Assembly: GCA_046262355.1 (NCBI GenBank)
Contig: JBHEMX010000066.1
Coordinates: 1-64,000, forward strand
Direction of reading: 5' to 3'
Origin: DATADD01 sp046262355
GTDB taxonomy: Bacteria > Actinomycetota > CADDZG01 > WHSQ01
Length of the DNA: 64,000 nt
The notes under the pieces are model-generated. The model was given only the letters and a program-made list of their open reading frames with translations, was not told the DNA's origin and searched no databases. Both the position numbers and the translations under genes were made by a program. Shown piece after piece: positions 42,616 to 50,225 of the stretch (position 1 is its first letter; each line of letters starts with the position of its first letter).

Positions 42616-44039
42616 GCCCGGCCCTCCGCGCTCGCGACCGCGCCCTCGTCCGGCATGGAGCCACCGGGCTCGGATGGCCTGCCGGATCGACCTCGATGGA
42701 CCCCCACCAGGTCCGCGCCGTCGGTCGCGGTCACCGTGACCTCGACGTAGTCGCCGACGCTCACGCTCGCGCTCGTCGAGAAGCGGATCTCTCCGTCGAT
42801 CTCGGGCGCCTCGCGCCCCGACCGCCCCGTCCACAACCCATCGTCGAGGTCGAGGCGCTCCACGAGCACCTCGAGCCTTGCGCCCACGAGGGTCTCGGCG
42901 CGCCGCTCCATCGTGTCCTCCGCCGCGGCCGCGACTCGCTCGGCGCGCTCCCGCGCGAGCGCGGGCGACACCTGGTCGGCCATGTCGTGAGAGCGTGTCC
43001 CTTCCTCGCGCGAGTACGTGAACACGCCGACCCAGTCCAGATCCGTGTCCGCGACGAAGTCCTCGACCTCGGCGGCGTCCTCGTCGGTCTCACCGGGGAA
43101 GCCCATGATGAACGTGGCCCGCACGGCACTGTTCGGATCGAGGGCCCTGATGCGCTCGATCAAGCGCTCGAAGCGACCGCGTCCTCCCCAGCGCCCCATG
43201 CGCCTGAGGACGGACGGCGAGACGTGCTGCAGCGAGAGGTCGAAATAGGGCACGACCACGTCGGACGCCAGCAGCGCGTCCACGAGCTCGTCGCTCACTC
43301 CCTGGGGGTGCAGGTACATGAGCCGGAGGCGCTTGAGCCCCTCGATGGCGGCGAGCCTGCCGAGCAGCTCCACCAAGGTGCCGCCGCCCGTGTCGCGGCC
43401 CCACATGACCGAGTCCTGGCTGACGAGCGAGAGCTCGGAGACGCCAAGGCCCACCAGGCCGCGCGCCTCGCGCTCTACGACTTCGCCGGGACGTGACCGC
43501 AGCTTGCCGCGCATGAGCGGGATGGCACAGAACGTGCAGCCACGGTCGCAGCCCTCCGCGATCTTGAGGTAGGCCCACGGCGTGCGCCCGAAACGCAGCC
43601 GCGGACCGGCCGCCATCGGCGCGTCCCACCACGCCGGATCGAAGCGCGTGCCCGGCTCGCCGTGGATCCGTCGCTTCTCCCGTCCCGCGGCGACGTCGGC
43701 CACGATGGCCGAGATGTTCGGATAGGCGACGAAGTCCACGAACGCGTCGACCTCGGGCAGCGATCGACTGAGGTCGTCCGCGGAGCGCGCCACCAGGCAG
43801 CCCGTCAGGATCAGGCCCTTGAGATCTCCTGCATCCTTGCGCTCGACGAGGTCGAGCACCTCTGCGATGGTCTCGCGCCGGGCCGGATCGATGAAGCCGC
43901 ACGTGTTGACGAGGGCGACATCGGCGCCCACGACCCGGTCAGTGACCTCGTGTCCCCCCGCGGCCAGCAGGCCGCCGAGGCCCTCGGAGTCGACGGCATT
44001 CTTGGGACAGCCGAGCGTGACGACCGCAACGCGCGTCAC
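42612..44039 (-). CDS. rimO: ribosomal protein S12 methylthiotransferase RimO
   Basis: 475 residues from GTG 44039. A radical-SAM methylthiotransferase: VTLGCPKNAVDSEGLGG, NTCGFIDPARRE and TGCLVARSADDL carry the auxiliary-cluster cysteines; EGCDRGCTFCAIPLMRGKLR binds the radical-SAM cluster; a TRAM domain ends the core. It adds a methylthio group to Asp of ribosomal protein S12. The last 30 residues beyond the TRAM domain are a serine/glycine-rich extra tail. In many actinobacteria pgsA lies between rimO and cinA; here the two touch directly, and no pgsA is present. Confidence 0.95.
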   Translation of the reverse strand: MTRVAVVTLGCPKNAVDSEGLGGLLAAGGHEVTDRVVGADVALVNTCGFIDPARRETIAEVLDLVERKDAGDLKGLILTGCLVARSADDLSRSLPEVDAFVDFVAYPNISAIVADVAAGREKRRIHGEPGTRFDPAWWDAPMAAGPRLRFGRTPWAYLKIAEGCDRGCTFCAIPLMRGKLRSRPGEVVEREARGLVGLGVSELSLVSQDSVMWGRDTGGGTLVELLGRLAAIEGLKRLRLMYLHPQGVSDELVDALLASDVVVPYFDLSLQHVSPSVLRRMGRWGGRGRFERLIERIRALDPNSAVRATFIMGFPGETDEDAAEVEDFVADTDLDWVGVFTYSREEGTRSHDMADQVSPALARERAERVAAAAEDTMERRAETLVGARLEVLVERLDLDDGLWTGRSGREAPEIDGEIRFSTSASVSVGDYVEVTVTATDGADLVGVHRGRSGRPSEPGGSMPDEGAVASAEGRA

Positions 44040-44065
44040 GCGCTCGGGCTCTGGGCGCGATGCAC

Positions 44066-44860
44066 CTAAGAGAGGCTCTTGGCGTCTGCGGGAAGACTGA
44101 TCGTCGTGACCTCGCCCTGGCCCCCCAGGCGCCCGAGCTTGCGGCCGTTCACGATCAGATCGACGCCGTACGCGTTCCCGAGGACGATGTCCATCCTTTC
44201 CTCGGCATGGAACGGCCCGGCGCGTTCGCCGACGGCCATGGAGGGGCTGCTGGTGTACACGGTGGCGCCGTCCGCAGTCACGGTGACCCAGCAGTCCGCG
44301 CGCGACGCAACGATCTCCACGTCGATGCCGTCGTCGAACGCGATCGCGTTGTCCTTCGGTTTCGGACTGCGCGTGGGTGTTGGTGACGGCGACTCGGTCC
44401 TGGTCGCCTCGGGCGAGGGAGACTCATCCAGCTGCGCGAGCCGATCCGTCCCGCGTCCGCTCGGCTCCGGCGAGCTCAGGACGCCGATGATGCCGAGGGA
44501 GAGGAGCGCGACGGCGGCAACCCACGCGGCGATCGACCAACGACTTCCCTTGTTGCGCTGTTTCGGCGCGCTCCGGACGCGCCGGTCCAGCGCGGCGATC
44601 TGTCCCGTATCCGTGCGACCGCTGCCGAAACGCCCGTCGAAGTCACGTACGAACGGCTCGGGGTCGAGACCGAGGAAGCGCGCGTAGGACCGCAAGAAGC
44701 CGCGCACATACGCGGGCGCGAGGAAATCGAACTCGTCGGACTCCATCCTCATGAGATAGTCCGCTCTTATGCGCGTCTCTTCGGCGGCCCTCTCGATGCT
44801 CACCCGGCGCCTGCGCCGGGCGGCCCTGAGGAGGTCGCCGGCGGTTCTCGCTTCGGTCAC
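44066..44860 (-). CDS. RodZ-like helix-turn-helix membrane protein
   Basis: 264 residues from GTG 44860. There is a cytoplasmic HTH_25 domain (GDLLRAARRRRRVSIERAAE, YVRGFLRSYARFLGLDPEP), a single membrane helix (SIAAWVAAVALLSLGIIGVL), a proline/serine linker (PSPEATRTESPSPTPTRSP), and an extracytoplasmic DUF4115 domain (IVASRADCWVTVTADGATVY). RodZ anchors the cell-shape machinery; homologues also occur beside ftsK in actinobacteria. The helix-turn-helix binds protein partners rather than DNA in the known members. Confidence 0.82.
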   Translation of the reverse strand: MTEARTAGDLLRAARRRRRVSIERAAEETRIRADYLMRMESDEFDFLAPAYVRGFLRSYARFLGLDPEPFVRDFDGRFGSGRTDTGQIAALDRRVRSAPKQRNKGSRWSIAAWVAAVALLSLGIIGVLSSPEPSGRGTDRLAQLDESPSPEATRTESPSPTPTRSPKPKDNAIAFDDGIDVEIVASRADCWVTVTADGATVYTSSPSMAVGERAGPFHAEERMDIVLGNAYGVDLIVNGRKLGRLGGQGEVTTISLPADAKSLS

Positions 44861-44955
44861 AGCGCTCCTGAGGTCGCTTGCTCAACCTGATCGACGAAAA
44901 CACCCATTATAGGAACCCGTTTGCCGTGCGCCGCTTCCGGGCCCGAAAAGGACCG

Positions 44956-47301
44956 TCAGCCCGTCTGCTCGGTCGCCTCGCGCGACGCATCCAACTCATC
45001 CGCGGTCATGAGCACGTCGCGCGGCTTGGACCCCTGGGAGGGGCCCACGACACCACGTTGCTCGAGCAGATCCATGAGCCTGCCGGCGCGAGCGAACCCC
45101 ACCTTGAGCTTGCGCTGGAGCATCGAGGTGGAGCCTAGTTGTGACCGCACGACGAGATCGAGCGCTTCGTCGAGGAGGTCGTCGTCGCCCGCCGCCCCGC
45201 CGAGATCGGCGGTGGCGTCATCGGTCGTCACGTCCTCGACGTAGTCAGGTTCTCCCTGGCGCCGGCAATAGCCGACGACGCCCGCCATCTCCTTCTCCGT
45301 CACCCACGAGCCCTGCACGCGCAGCGGCTTGGACGCGTTGGCATGCAGGAACAACATGTCGCCGTTGCCAATCAACGCTTCCGCACCGCCCTGGTCGAGG
45401 ATCACCCGTGAGTCGAGCTGCGAAGCAACGCTGAAGGCAAGTCGCGACGGGATGTTCGCCTTTATGAGACCGGTGACGACGTCGACCGAAGGACGCTGCG
45501 TCGCGATCACGAGATGGATGCCCACCGCTCGTGCCATCTGAGCGATGCGGCAGATCGCGCTTTCGACGTCGCGCGGCGCCACCATCATGAGGTCCGAGAG
45601 CTCGTCCACTATGACGACGATGTACGGCAGCGGCTCGGGATCGGGTTCGTCGTCGGTGCGCTTGACCACGGCGCCGCGCGCCGCAGCCTCGTTGTACAGC
45701 TCGAGGTTGCGCATGCCGCAATGCGCAAGCGTTTCGTAGCGCATCTCCATCTCGCGCACGACCCAGTTCAAAGCCGAGGCAGCCTTCTTCGGAACGGTCA
45801 CAACCGGGGTTATCAGATGAGGAACGCCGGCGAAGTGGTTGAGCTCCACCCTCTTCGGATCGACGAGGATCATGCGTACCTGTTCGGGCCGCGAGCGCGT
45901 CAACAGGGACGTGATCATCGAGTTGATGCAAGAAGACTTACCCGAGTTCGTCGCACCTGCGATGAGCAGATGCGGCATCTCCGCGAGGTTCGCCAGCACG
46001 GGTTCGCCCGAGATGTCCTTACCCAGGGCCACCGACAGTGGATGTTTGTCGCTCTGCGCTTGACGCGAACGGAGAACGTCGCCCAGTGTGACGAGCTGCC
46101 GGGCGCGGTTCGGGACCTCCACGCCGATGGCGGAGCGCCCCGGTATCGGTGCGACGAACCTGAGCTCGCCGGATGCGAGCGAATACTTCATCTCGTTGGC
46201 GAGCGACAAGACGCTGTTGACCTTGACACCGGCGCCCAGCTCGATCTCGAAGCGCGTGACGGTCGGGCCGGCGGTGTGCCCCGTCACCGCGGCGTCTACC
46301 TTGAACTCCGCTAAGGTTCCTTCGAGGACGTCGACGGCCGCGCGTATCGAGGCGGCCGACACCTCGCGCGCGTCGCCGGGCCGGAGCAGCTCGAGCGACG
46401 GAAGCTTGTATGTCCTGGCGTCTCCGACGGGGATCGCAAGCTGACGCGGTCGCGCGGCGGCGGACGCCTCGCCGTCGCGCCCGGACGGCTCCTCGAGCTC
46501 TTCGTCCGGGTCTTCCTCGGCCTCTTCGGGGATCGTCTCCTCGTCGAGGGCTCCGGGCTCCTGCCCGGGGCCCTCGTCGCCTCCTTGGGCAAGCGCCCTG
46601 AGGAACGCCACGGCGTTCGCGGCCCCCGCATGGACCCATCCGGCGACGCGCGCCGCCGGTGTGCGCGTGACCACCATGACCCCGAGTCCGAGCAGCCCCA
46701 AGAGCAGGATCCACACCGGCAACACCCCGATCACGTTGGCGACCGGACGGGCCGCGATCGCGCCGGCGATCCCTCCCGCCTTCTGGAGGCGCGCCAGCGG
46801 CGCCGACAGCTGTGGGTTGCCGGCGACGAGATGTGTCAGGCCCGCGGTTGCGACCAGACAGCAGGTGGCGCCGACCGCGATGCGGCCCACGTGGCGGCGC
46901 GTGCGAGGAACTATCAACAGGATCCCGGAGAGCATGATCAGCGGCGGCGCGAGGTTGCGCACGCGCCCGATCAGCAGTGCGGCGATGCCCTCGGCGGCGG
47001 TCGCGGCCGGCCCGGCCCCCGATCCGTATATCCCGGAGCCGACCAGCGCGGCACCGAGGAGCGCCAGCGCTCCCCATGCCTCGGCCGGCGCGTGCAGCAG
47101 CGCCACCAGCGCGCCCCGAGCCGCCCGGAGCCCCCAGCCGATCCCACCGGCGACGCCCCTCACCACCGGGGCGGCGCGGCTGCGACGACGCGGCGGCCTC
47201 CGCCGCGCGGCGGGACGGCGCGCCGCCCCTCCGCGCGCCGGCGCGCGCTTGGGCGCGCGGCGGCGCGGCTTGGATGCTGGTCGGCGGGTGCGCGTGGCCA
47301 T
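44956..47301 (-). CDS. ftsK: DNA translocase FtsK/SpoIIIE
   Basis: 781 residues from ATG 47301 (GAGGAG site six bases before). A basic N-terminus is followed by about four membrane helices (to residue about 245), an acidic linker (EEAEEDPDEELEEPSGRDGE), the motor (LAIPVGDARTYKLPSLELL; Walker A GATNSGKSSCIN, which differs from the usual GSGKS by an Asn; Walker B YIVVIVDELSDL), and a C-terminal gamma winged helix (SMLQRKLKVGFARAGRLMDLLE) that reads orientation signals. It pumps the chromosome terminus away from the division septum. The membrane part is shorter than in Mycobacterium FtsK. Confidence 0.95.
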   Translation of the reverse strand: MATRTRRPASKPRRRAPKRAPARGGAARRPAARRRPPRRRSRAAPVVRGVAGGIGWGLRAARGALVALLHAPAEAWGALALLGAALVGSGIYGSGAGPAATAAEGIAALLIGRVRNLAPPLIMLSGILLIVPRTRRHVGRIAVGATCCLVATAGLTHLVAGNPQLSAPLARLQKAGGIAGAIAARPVANVIGVLPVWILLLGLLGLGVMVVTRTPAARVAGWVHAGAANAVAFLRALAQGGDEGPGQEPGALDEETIPEEAEEDPDEELEEPSGRDGEASAAARPRQLAIPVGDARTYKLPSLELLRPGDAREVSAASIRAAVDVLEGTLAEFKVDAAVTGHTAGPTVTRFEIELGAGVKVNSVLSLANEMKYSLASGELRFVAPIPGRSAIGVEVPNRARQLVTLGDVLRSRQAQSDKHPLSVALGKDISGEPVLANLAEMPHLLIAGATNSGKSSCINSMITSLLTRSRPEQVRMILVDPKRVELNHFAGVPHLITPVVTVPKKAASALNWVVREMEMRYETLAHCGMRNLELYNEAAARGAVVKRTDDEPDPEPLPYIVVIVDELSDLMMVAPRDVESAICRIAQMARAVGIHLVIATQRPSVDVVTGLIKANIPSRLAFSVASQLDSRVILDQGGAEALIGNGDMLFLHANASKPLRVQGSWVTEKEMAGVVGYCRRQGEPDYVEDVTTDDATADLGGAAGDDDLLDEALDLVVRSQLGSTSMLQRKLKVGFARAGRLMDLLEQRGVVGPSQGSKPRDVLMTADELDASREATEQTG

Positions 47302-47409
47302 GTTGCTCCTCGGGTCAGGAACGAGGAACAACTCTACACAATAGTTAACACAAGTAACAGCGCAGTGCCTGGGGATACGGGAGCTCGGGGCCGGGACGCG
47401 GCTCGCGGC

Positions 47410-48657
47410 TCAGCCCTGCATGGCCTCCTGGAAGAGGTCGTTCCAGGACGCCTCCTCGTCCTCAGACAGCACCTTGTAGGAGTGCAGCTTCGCCTCCATC
47501 TCGGGTGTGGGGAACACGAGTGGGCTCTTCGCCAGCGTATCGAGGTAGCGCGCGTCGGCGCCCTGCGCCGCGGCCGCGTGCTCCTCGACCACGGCGCGAG
47601 CCCCCGCAACCGGAGAGATGTAGCCCACCCATTCGGTGATCTGCGCCGCGATGTCGGGCCGGTACACGAAGTCCATGAACACGTGTGCGTCCCTCGGATG
47701 CTTCGCTCCCTGCGGGATCTCGAGCGGGGTCGACCACAGGATCCCTCCCTCCTCGGGAACGACGAACTCGAGATCGGGGTCGTTGAGCCGCAGCTGGAAG
47801 ACGTCTCCGGACCACGCCATCGTCGCCCACAGGTCGCCGCGCGCGAGCCCGTCTACATAGTCGTTGCCGTAGTAGTCCCTAACGATGCCCTTGTCTCGAA
47901 GCTCCAGCAATCGCCTCTGCGCCCGCGCTGCATCGTCGACGGTCGCCTGCTGTGGATCGACCCCGAGCGACAGCAACGTCAGGTTCATCGTGTCGACCAT
48001 CTCGGTGAGCATGCCGACGTGTCCCGCCAGGGATGTGTCCCAGAGGTCTGCGAAGGCGGTCAGCTTGCGGCCCGTCAGCTTCGGGTTGTAGGCGATGCCC
48101 GTGATGCCTCCCTGCCATGGGACGCTGTGCGCGTTGCCGGGGTCGTAGGGCGGATCGCGGAAGAGATCCCCGAGGTTCTTCTTCACATTCGGAAGCAGCG
48201 AGTGGTCCAGCTCCTCGAGCCACCCGGCGCGCCACATCTTCGCGACGACCCAGTCCGATAGCGTGACGATGTCCCACCCGGTCGCCTGTCCCTGCGACAG
48301 GGGCTCGCTGATCGTCGCGAAGAACTCCTGGTTGTCGTTGATGACCTCTTTGTAGGTGACGTCTATCCCCGTGGACCTCTCGAACATCTGTAGCGTCGGG
48401 CTCTTGCCTCGGACCTTGTCGATGTACAGGGGCCAGTGCGCGATCACGAGCTCCTCGGCGAGGGGCGGAAGCTCCTCGGCGGACCGGTCCGCGCCTTCGT
48501 CTCCATCCGAGGATCCTGCGATCCCACACGCCGCCAGCAATCCCCCGATGGCCGCACCGGCGCCCACGCGCCCCGCGGCCTCGAGGAACCCGCGGCGCGA
48601 CAACGCGCGCCTATGTCCCGTCACGAGGTCGCCTCTGCTTGCGCTGGATGCCTTCAT
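47410..48657 (-). CDS. spermidine/putrescine-type ABC substrate-binding lipoprotein
   Basis: 415 residues from ATG 48657. A Tat-type signal with twin arginine (RRALSRRGFLEAAG) ends in the lipobox LLAAC, so the protein is exported folded and lipid-anchored. The mature part reads IAHWPLYIDKVRGKSPTLQMF and GWDIVTLSDWVVAKMWRAGWLEELD, like PotD/PotF, which bind polyamines. No permease or ATPase genes are adjacent, so it must use a transporter encoded elsewhere. It faces a carbon-nitrogen hydrolase gene across a TetR-type operator. Confidence 0.85.
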   Translation of the reverse strand: MKASSASRGDLVTGHRRALSRRGFLEAAGRVGAGAAIGGLLAACGIAGSSDGDEGADRSAEELPPLAEELVIAHWPLYIDKVRGKSPTLQMFERSTGIDVTYKEVINDNQEFFATISEPLSQGQATGWDIVTLSDWVVAKMWRAGWLEELDHSLLPNVKKNLGDLFRDPPYDPGNAHSVPWQGGITGIAYNPKLTGRKLTAFADLWDTSLAGHVGMLTEMVDTMNLTLLSLGVDPQQATVDDAARAQRRLLELRDKGIVRDYYGNDYVDGLARGDLWATMAWSGDVFQLRLNDPDLEFVVPEEGGILWSTPLEIPQGAKHPRDAHVFMDFVYRPDIAAQITEWVGYISPVAGARAVVEEHAAAAQGADARYLDTLAKSPLVFPTPEMEAKLHSYKVLSEDEEASWNDLFQEAMQG

Positions 48658-48705
48658 GTTGCCCCCGGAAGTTCCGAACCGCGCGGCTACGTCGGAGCAA
48701 GCCCA

Positions 48706-48734
48706 ATGATAAACTTGACCAAGCGCTCGGTCAA
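48706..48734 (-). promoter_or_regulatory. promoter of the polyamine-binding protein gene
   Basis: On the minus strand TTGACC (48734-48729), 17 bases, then TATCAT (48711-48706). The operator palindrome covers the -35 and much of the spacer. Confidence 0.65.
48715..48734. promoter_or_regulatory. TetR-type operator palindrome
   Basis: TTGACCAAGCGCTCGGTCAA is an almost perfect palindrome (one mismatch pair) of the ACCAAGCGCTNGGT style used by many TetR/AcrR repressors. It lies between two divergent genes, with a TetR gene next to the second. Confidence 0.65.
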
Positions 48735-48752
48735 TATCAGGAGGGACGCCGT

Positions 48753-49607
48753 GTGTCACGCCCCGTAACGATGGTCTCGGCGCAGGTCCGACCCGTGACG
48801 TTCGACCCCATCGCCACGCTAGAGAAGTTCGAGCGCGAGGTCCGCACGATCGTCGAGGCCTGGCCCGAGACGCACCTCATCGTCTTTCCCGAGCTCTACC
48901 TCACGGGAGACGATCCTTTCACCGGCGCGAGCCCCGAGGGGTTCGTCGAGGACGTGGCCACCCCTATCCCCGGCCCGCTGTCCGAGCGCGTCGCCGAGGT
49001 CGCTCGGACGGCGGGGACGGCGGTCGTCGCGGGAACGATCTTCGAGTGCGACGGCGACATCGTCTACAACACGGCGCTCGTGTTCGCCTCCGACGGCGCA
49101 CTCGTGGCGACCCATCGAAAGCTCGTTCCGTGGCAACCGTGGGAGTCGGTCTGCGCAGGCGGCATCCCAACGGTCTGCGACCTACCCGGCATAGGCCGGG
49201 TGGGCATCATGACCTGCTACGACGGCTGGTTCCCGGAGGTCGCTCGGGCGCTCGCGCTCCAGGGAGCCGAGCTTATCGTGCAGCCTTCGCTTACCTCCAC
49301 TCCAGACCGCGCCGAGGAACTCGTCATCGCTCGAGCCAACGCGCTCTTCAATCAGTGCTTCGTGGTCAACGTCAATGCGTCGCTCACGGTCGGGGGAGGG
49401 CGCAGCATCGGCGTCGATCCAGAGGGGAGAGTGCTGTTCCAGGCGGGCGACGGTGAGGAGTTGATACCCGACGTCGTCGATCTCGAGCGCGTCTCGCTGG
49501 TACGACGCTTCGGCACGCGCGGCCTCAACCGTGTCTGGACGGAGGTCGCCTCGGGCAGGCTCCCCTTCTGGGACGCTTATCGAGAGTTGCTCGATCGCGG
49601 GTCGTGA
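48753..49607 (+). CDS. carbon-nitrogen hydrolase (nitrilase superfamily)
   Basis: 284 residues from GTG 48753, with AGGAGGG eight bases before. The catalytic Glu-Lys-Cys triad is visible: FPELYLTG (Glu), ATHRKLVPW (Lys) and GIMTCYDGWFPEV (Cys). These enzymes split amides or nitriles; pairing with a polyamine-binding protein makes N-carbamoylputrescine or a related amide a natural guess, not a demonstrated substrate. Its 3' end overlaps the TetR gene by 31 bases in convergent orientation. Confidence 0.85.
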   Translation: MSRPVTMVSAQVRPVTFDPIATLEKFEREVRTIVEAWPETHLIVFPELYLTGDDPFTGASPEGFVEDVATPIPGPLSERVAEVARTAGTAVVAGTIFECDGDIVYNTALVFASDGALVATHRKLVPWQPWESVCAGGIPTVCDLPGIGRVGIMTCYDGWFPEVARALALQGAELIVQPSLTSTPDRAEELVIARANALFNQCFVVNVNASLTVGGGRSIGVDPEGRVLFQAGDGEELIPDVVDLERVSLVRRFGTRGLNRVWTEVASGRLPFWDAYRELLDRGS

Positions 49608-50221
49608 CCTCCGGCTCCCGCGATGCGGTTGAAGAGAGCGGTTAGAAGCCTGTGCGTGTCGAGATCGGGATCCAGCGACTGCTGTTGAACGAGGCCGTCC
49701 GCGGCCGAGGCGAATGCCTCCCCCACCGCCGCGGCATCGAGGTCTTCGAGTCCGCGCTCACGCGCGAGGTCTTCGAACAGCCGGATGAAGGGAGCCCGCC
49801 AGCCCCCGTACTCCTGCGATAGACGCCGGCGAACGGCGTCGTTCCGCAGCGCGTACCAGAACAGTGTGAGGTGGACGCGCATGACCTCGATCGTCGCGGG
49901 CTCGGCCATCCAATCGATCACCAGTCGCGCCCTGTCGTGTGCGCTGCCCGGTCCCTGCACGATGGCCTCGAGCGGCTCCACCCAGTCGCTGCGAGCGTCC
50001 TCGACCAGGGCCTGTACAAGATCCAGCTTGTCCTTGAAGTGGTAGTGGCACATACCGTGCGAGATACCCGCGCGCTCCGATACCCGGCGCGTGGTGAAGC
50101 GCTCGATGCCCTCTTCCGCGAGCACGCGGCGCGCGCCGGCGAGGATCCGTCGGCGCGTGTCGGCCCCTCTTGCGGAGCGCCGTCGAGGAGCCTCGGCCGG
50201 TTCGACGGGGTCGACGGCCAC
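49577..50221 (-). CDS. TetR/AcrR-family repressor (BetI-like)
   Basis: 214 residues. The N-terminal helix-turn-helix (TRRRILAGARRVLAEEGIE, TTRRVSERAGISHGMCHYHF) is followed by the ligand-binding C-terminal domain with the VIDWMAEPATIEVMRVHLTLFW segment typical of BetI-type regulators. Its likely operator is the palindrome at 48715-48734 between the polyamine-binding protein and nitrilase genes, so it would respond to a polyamine or amide and release both. It ends four bases before rnj ends in the same direction. Confidence 0.82.
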   Translation of the reverse strand: MAVDPVEPAEAPRRRSARGADTRRRILAGARRVLAEEGIERFTTRRVSERAGISHGMCHYHFKDKLDLVQALVEDARSDWVEPLEAIVQGPGSAHDRARLVIDWMAEPATIEVMRVHLTLFWYALRNDAVRRRLSQEYGGWRAPFIRLFEDLARERGLEDLDAAAVGEAFASAADGLVQQQSLDPDLDTHRLLTALFNRIAGAGGHDPRSSNSR

Positions 50222-50225
50222 TGCC

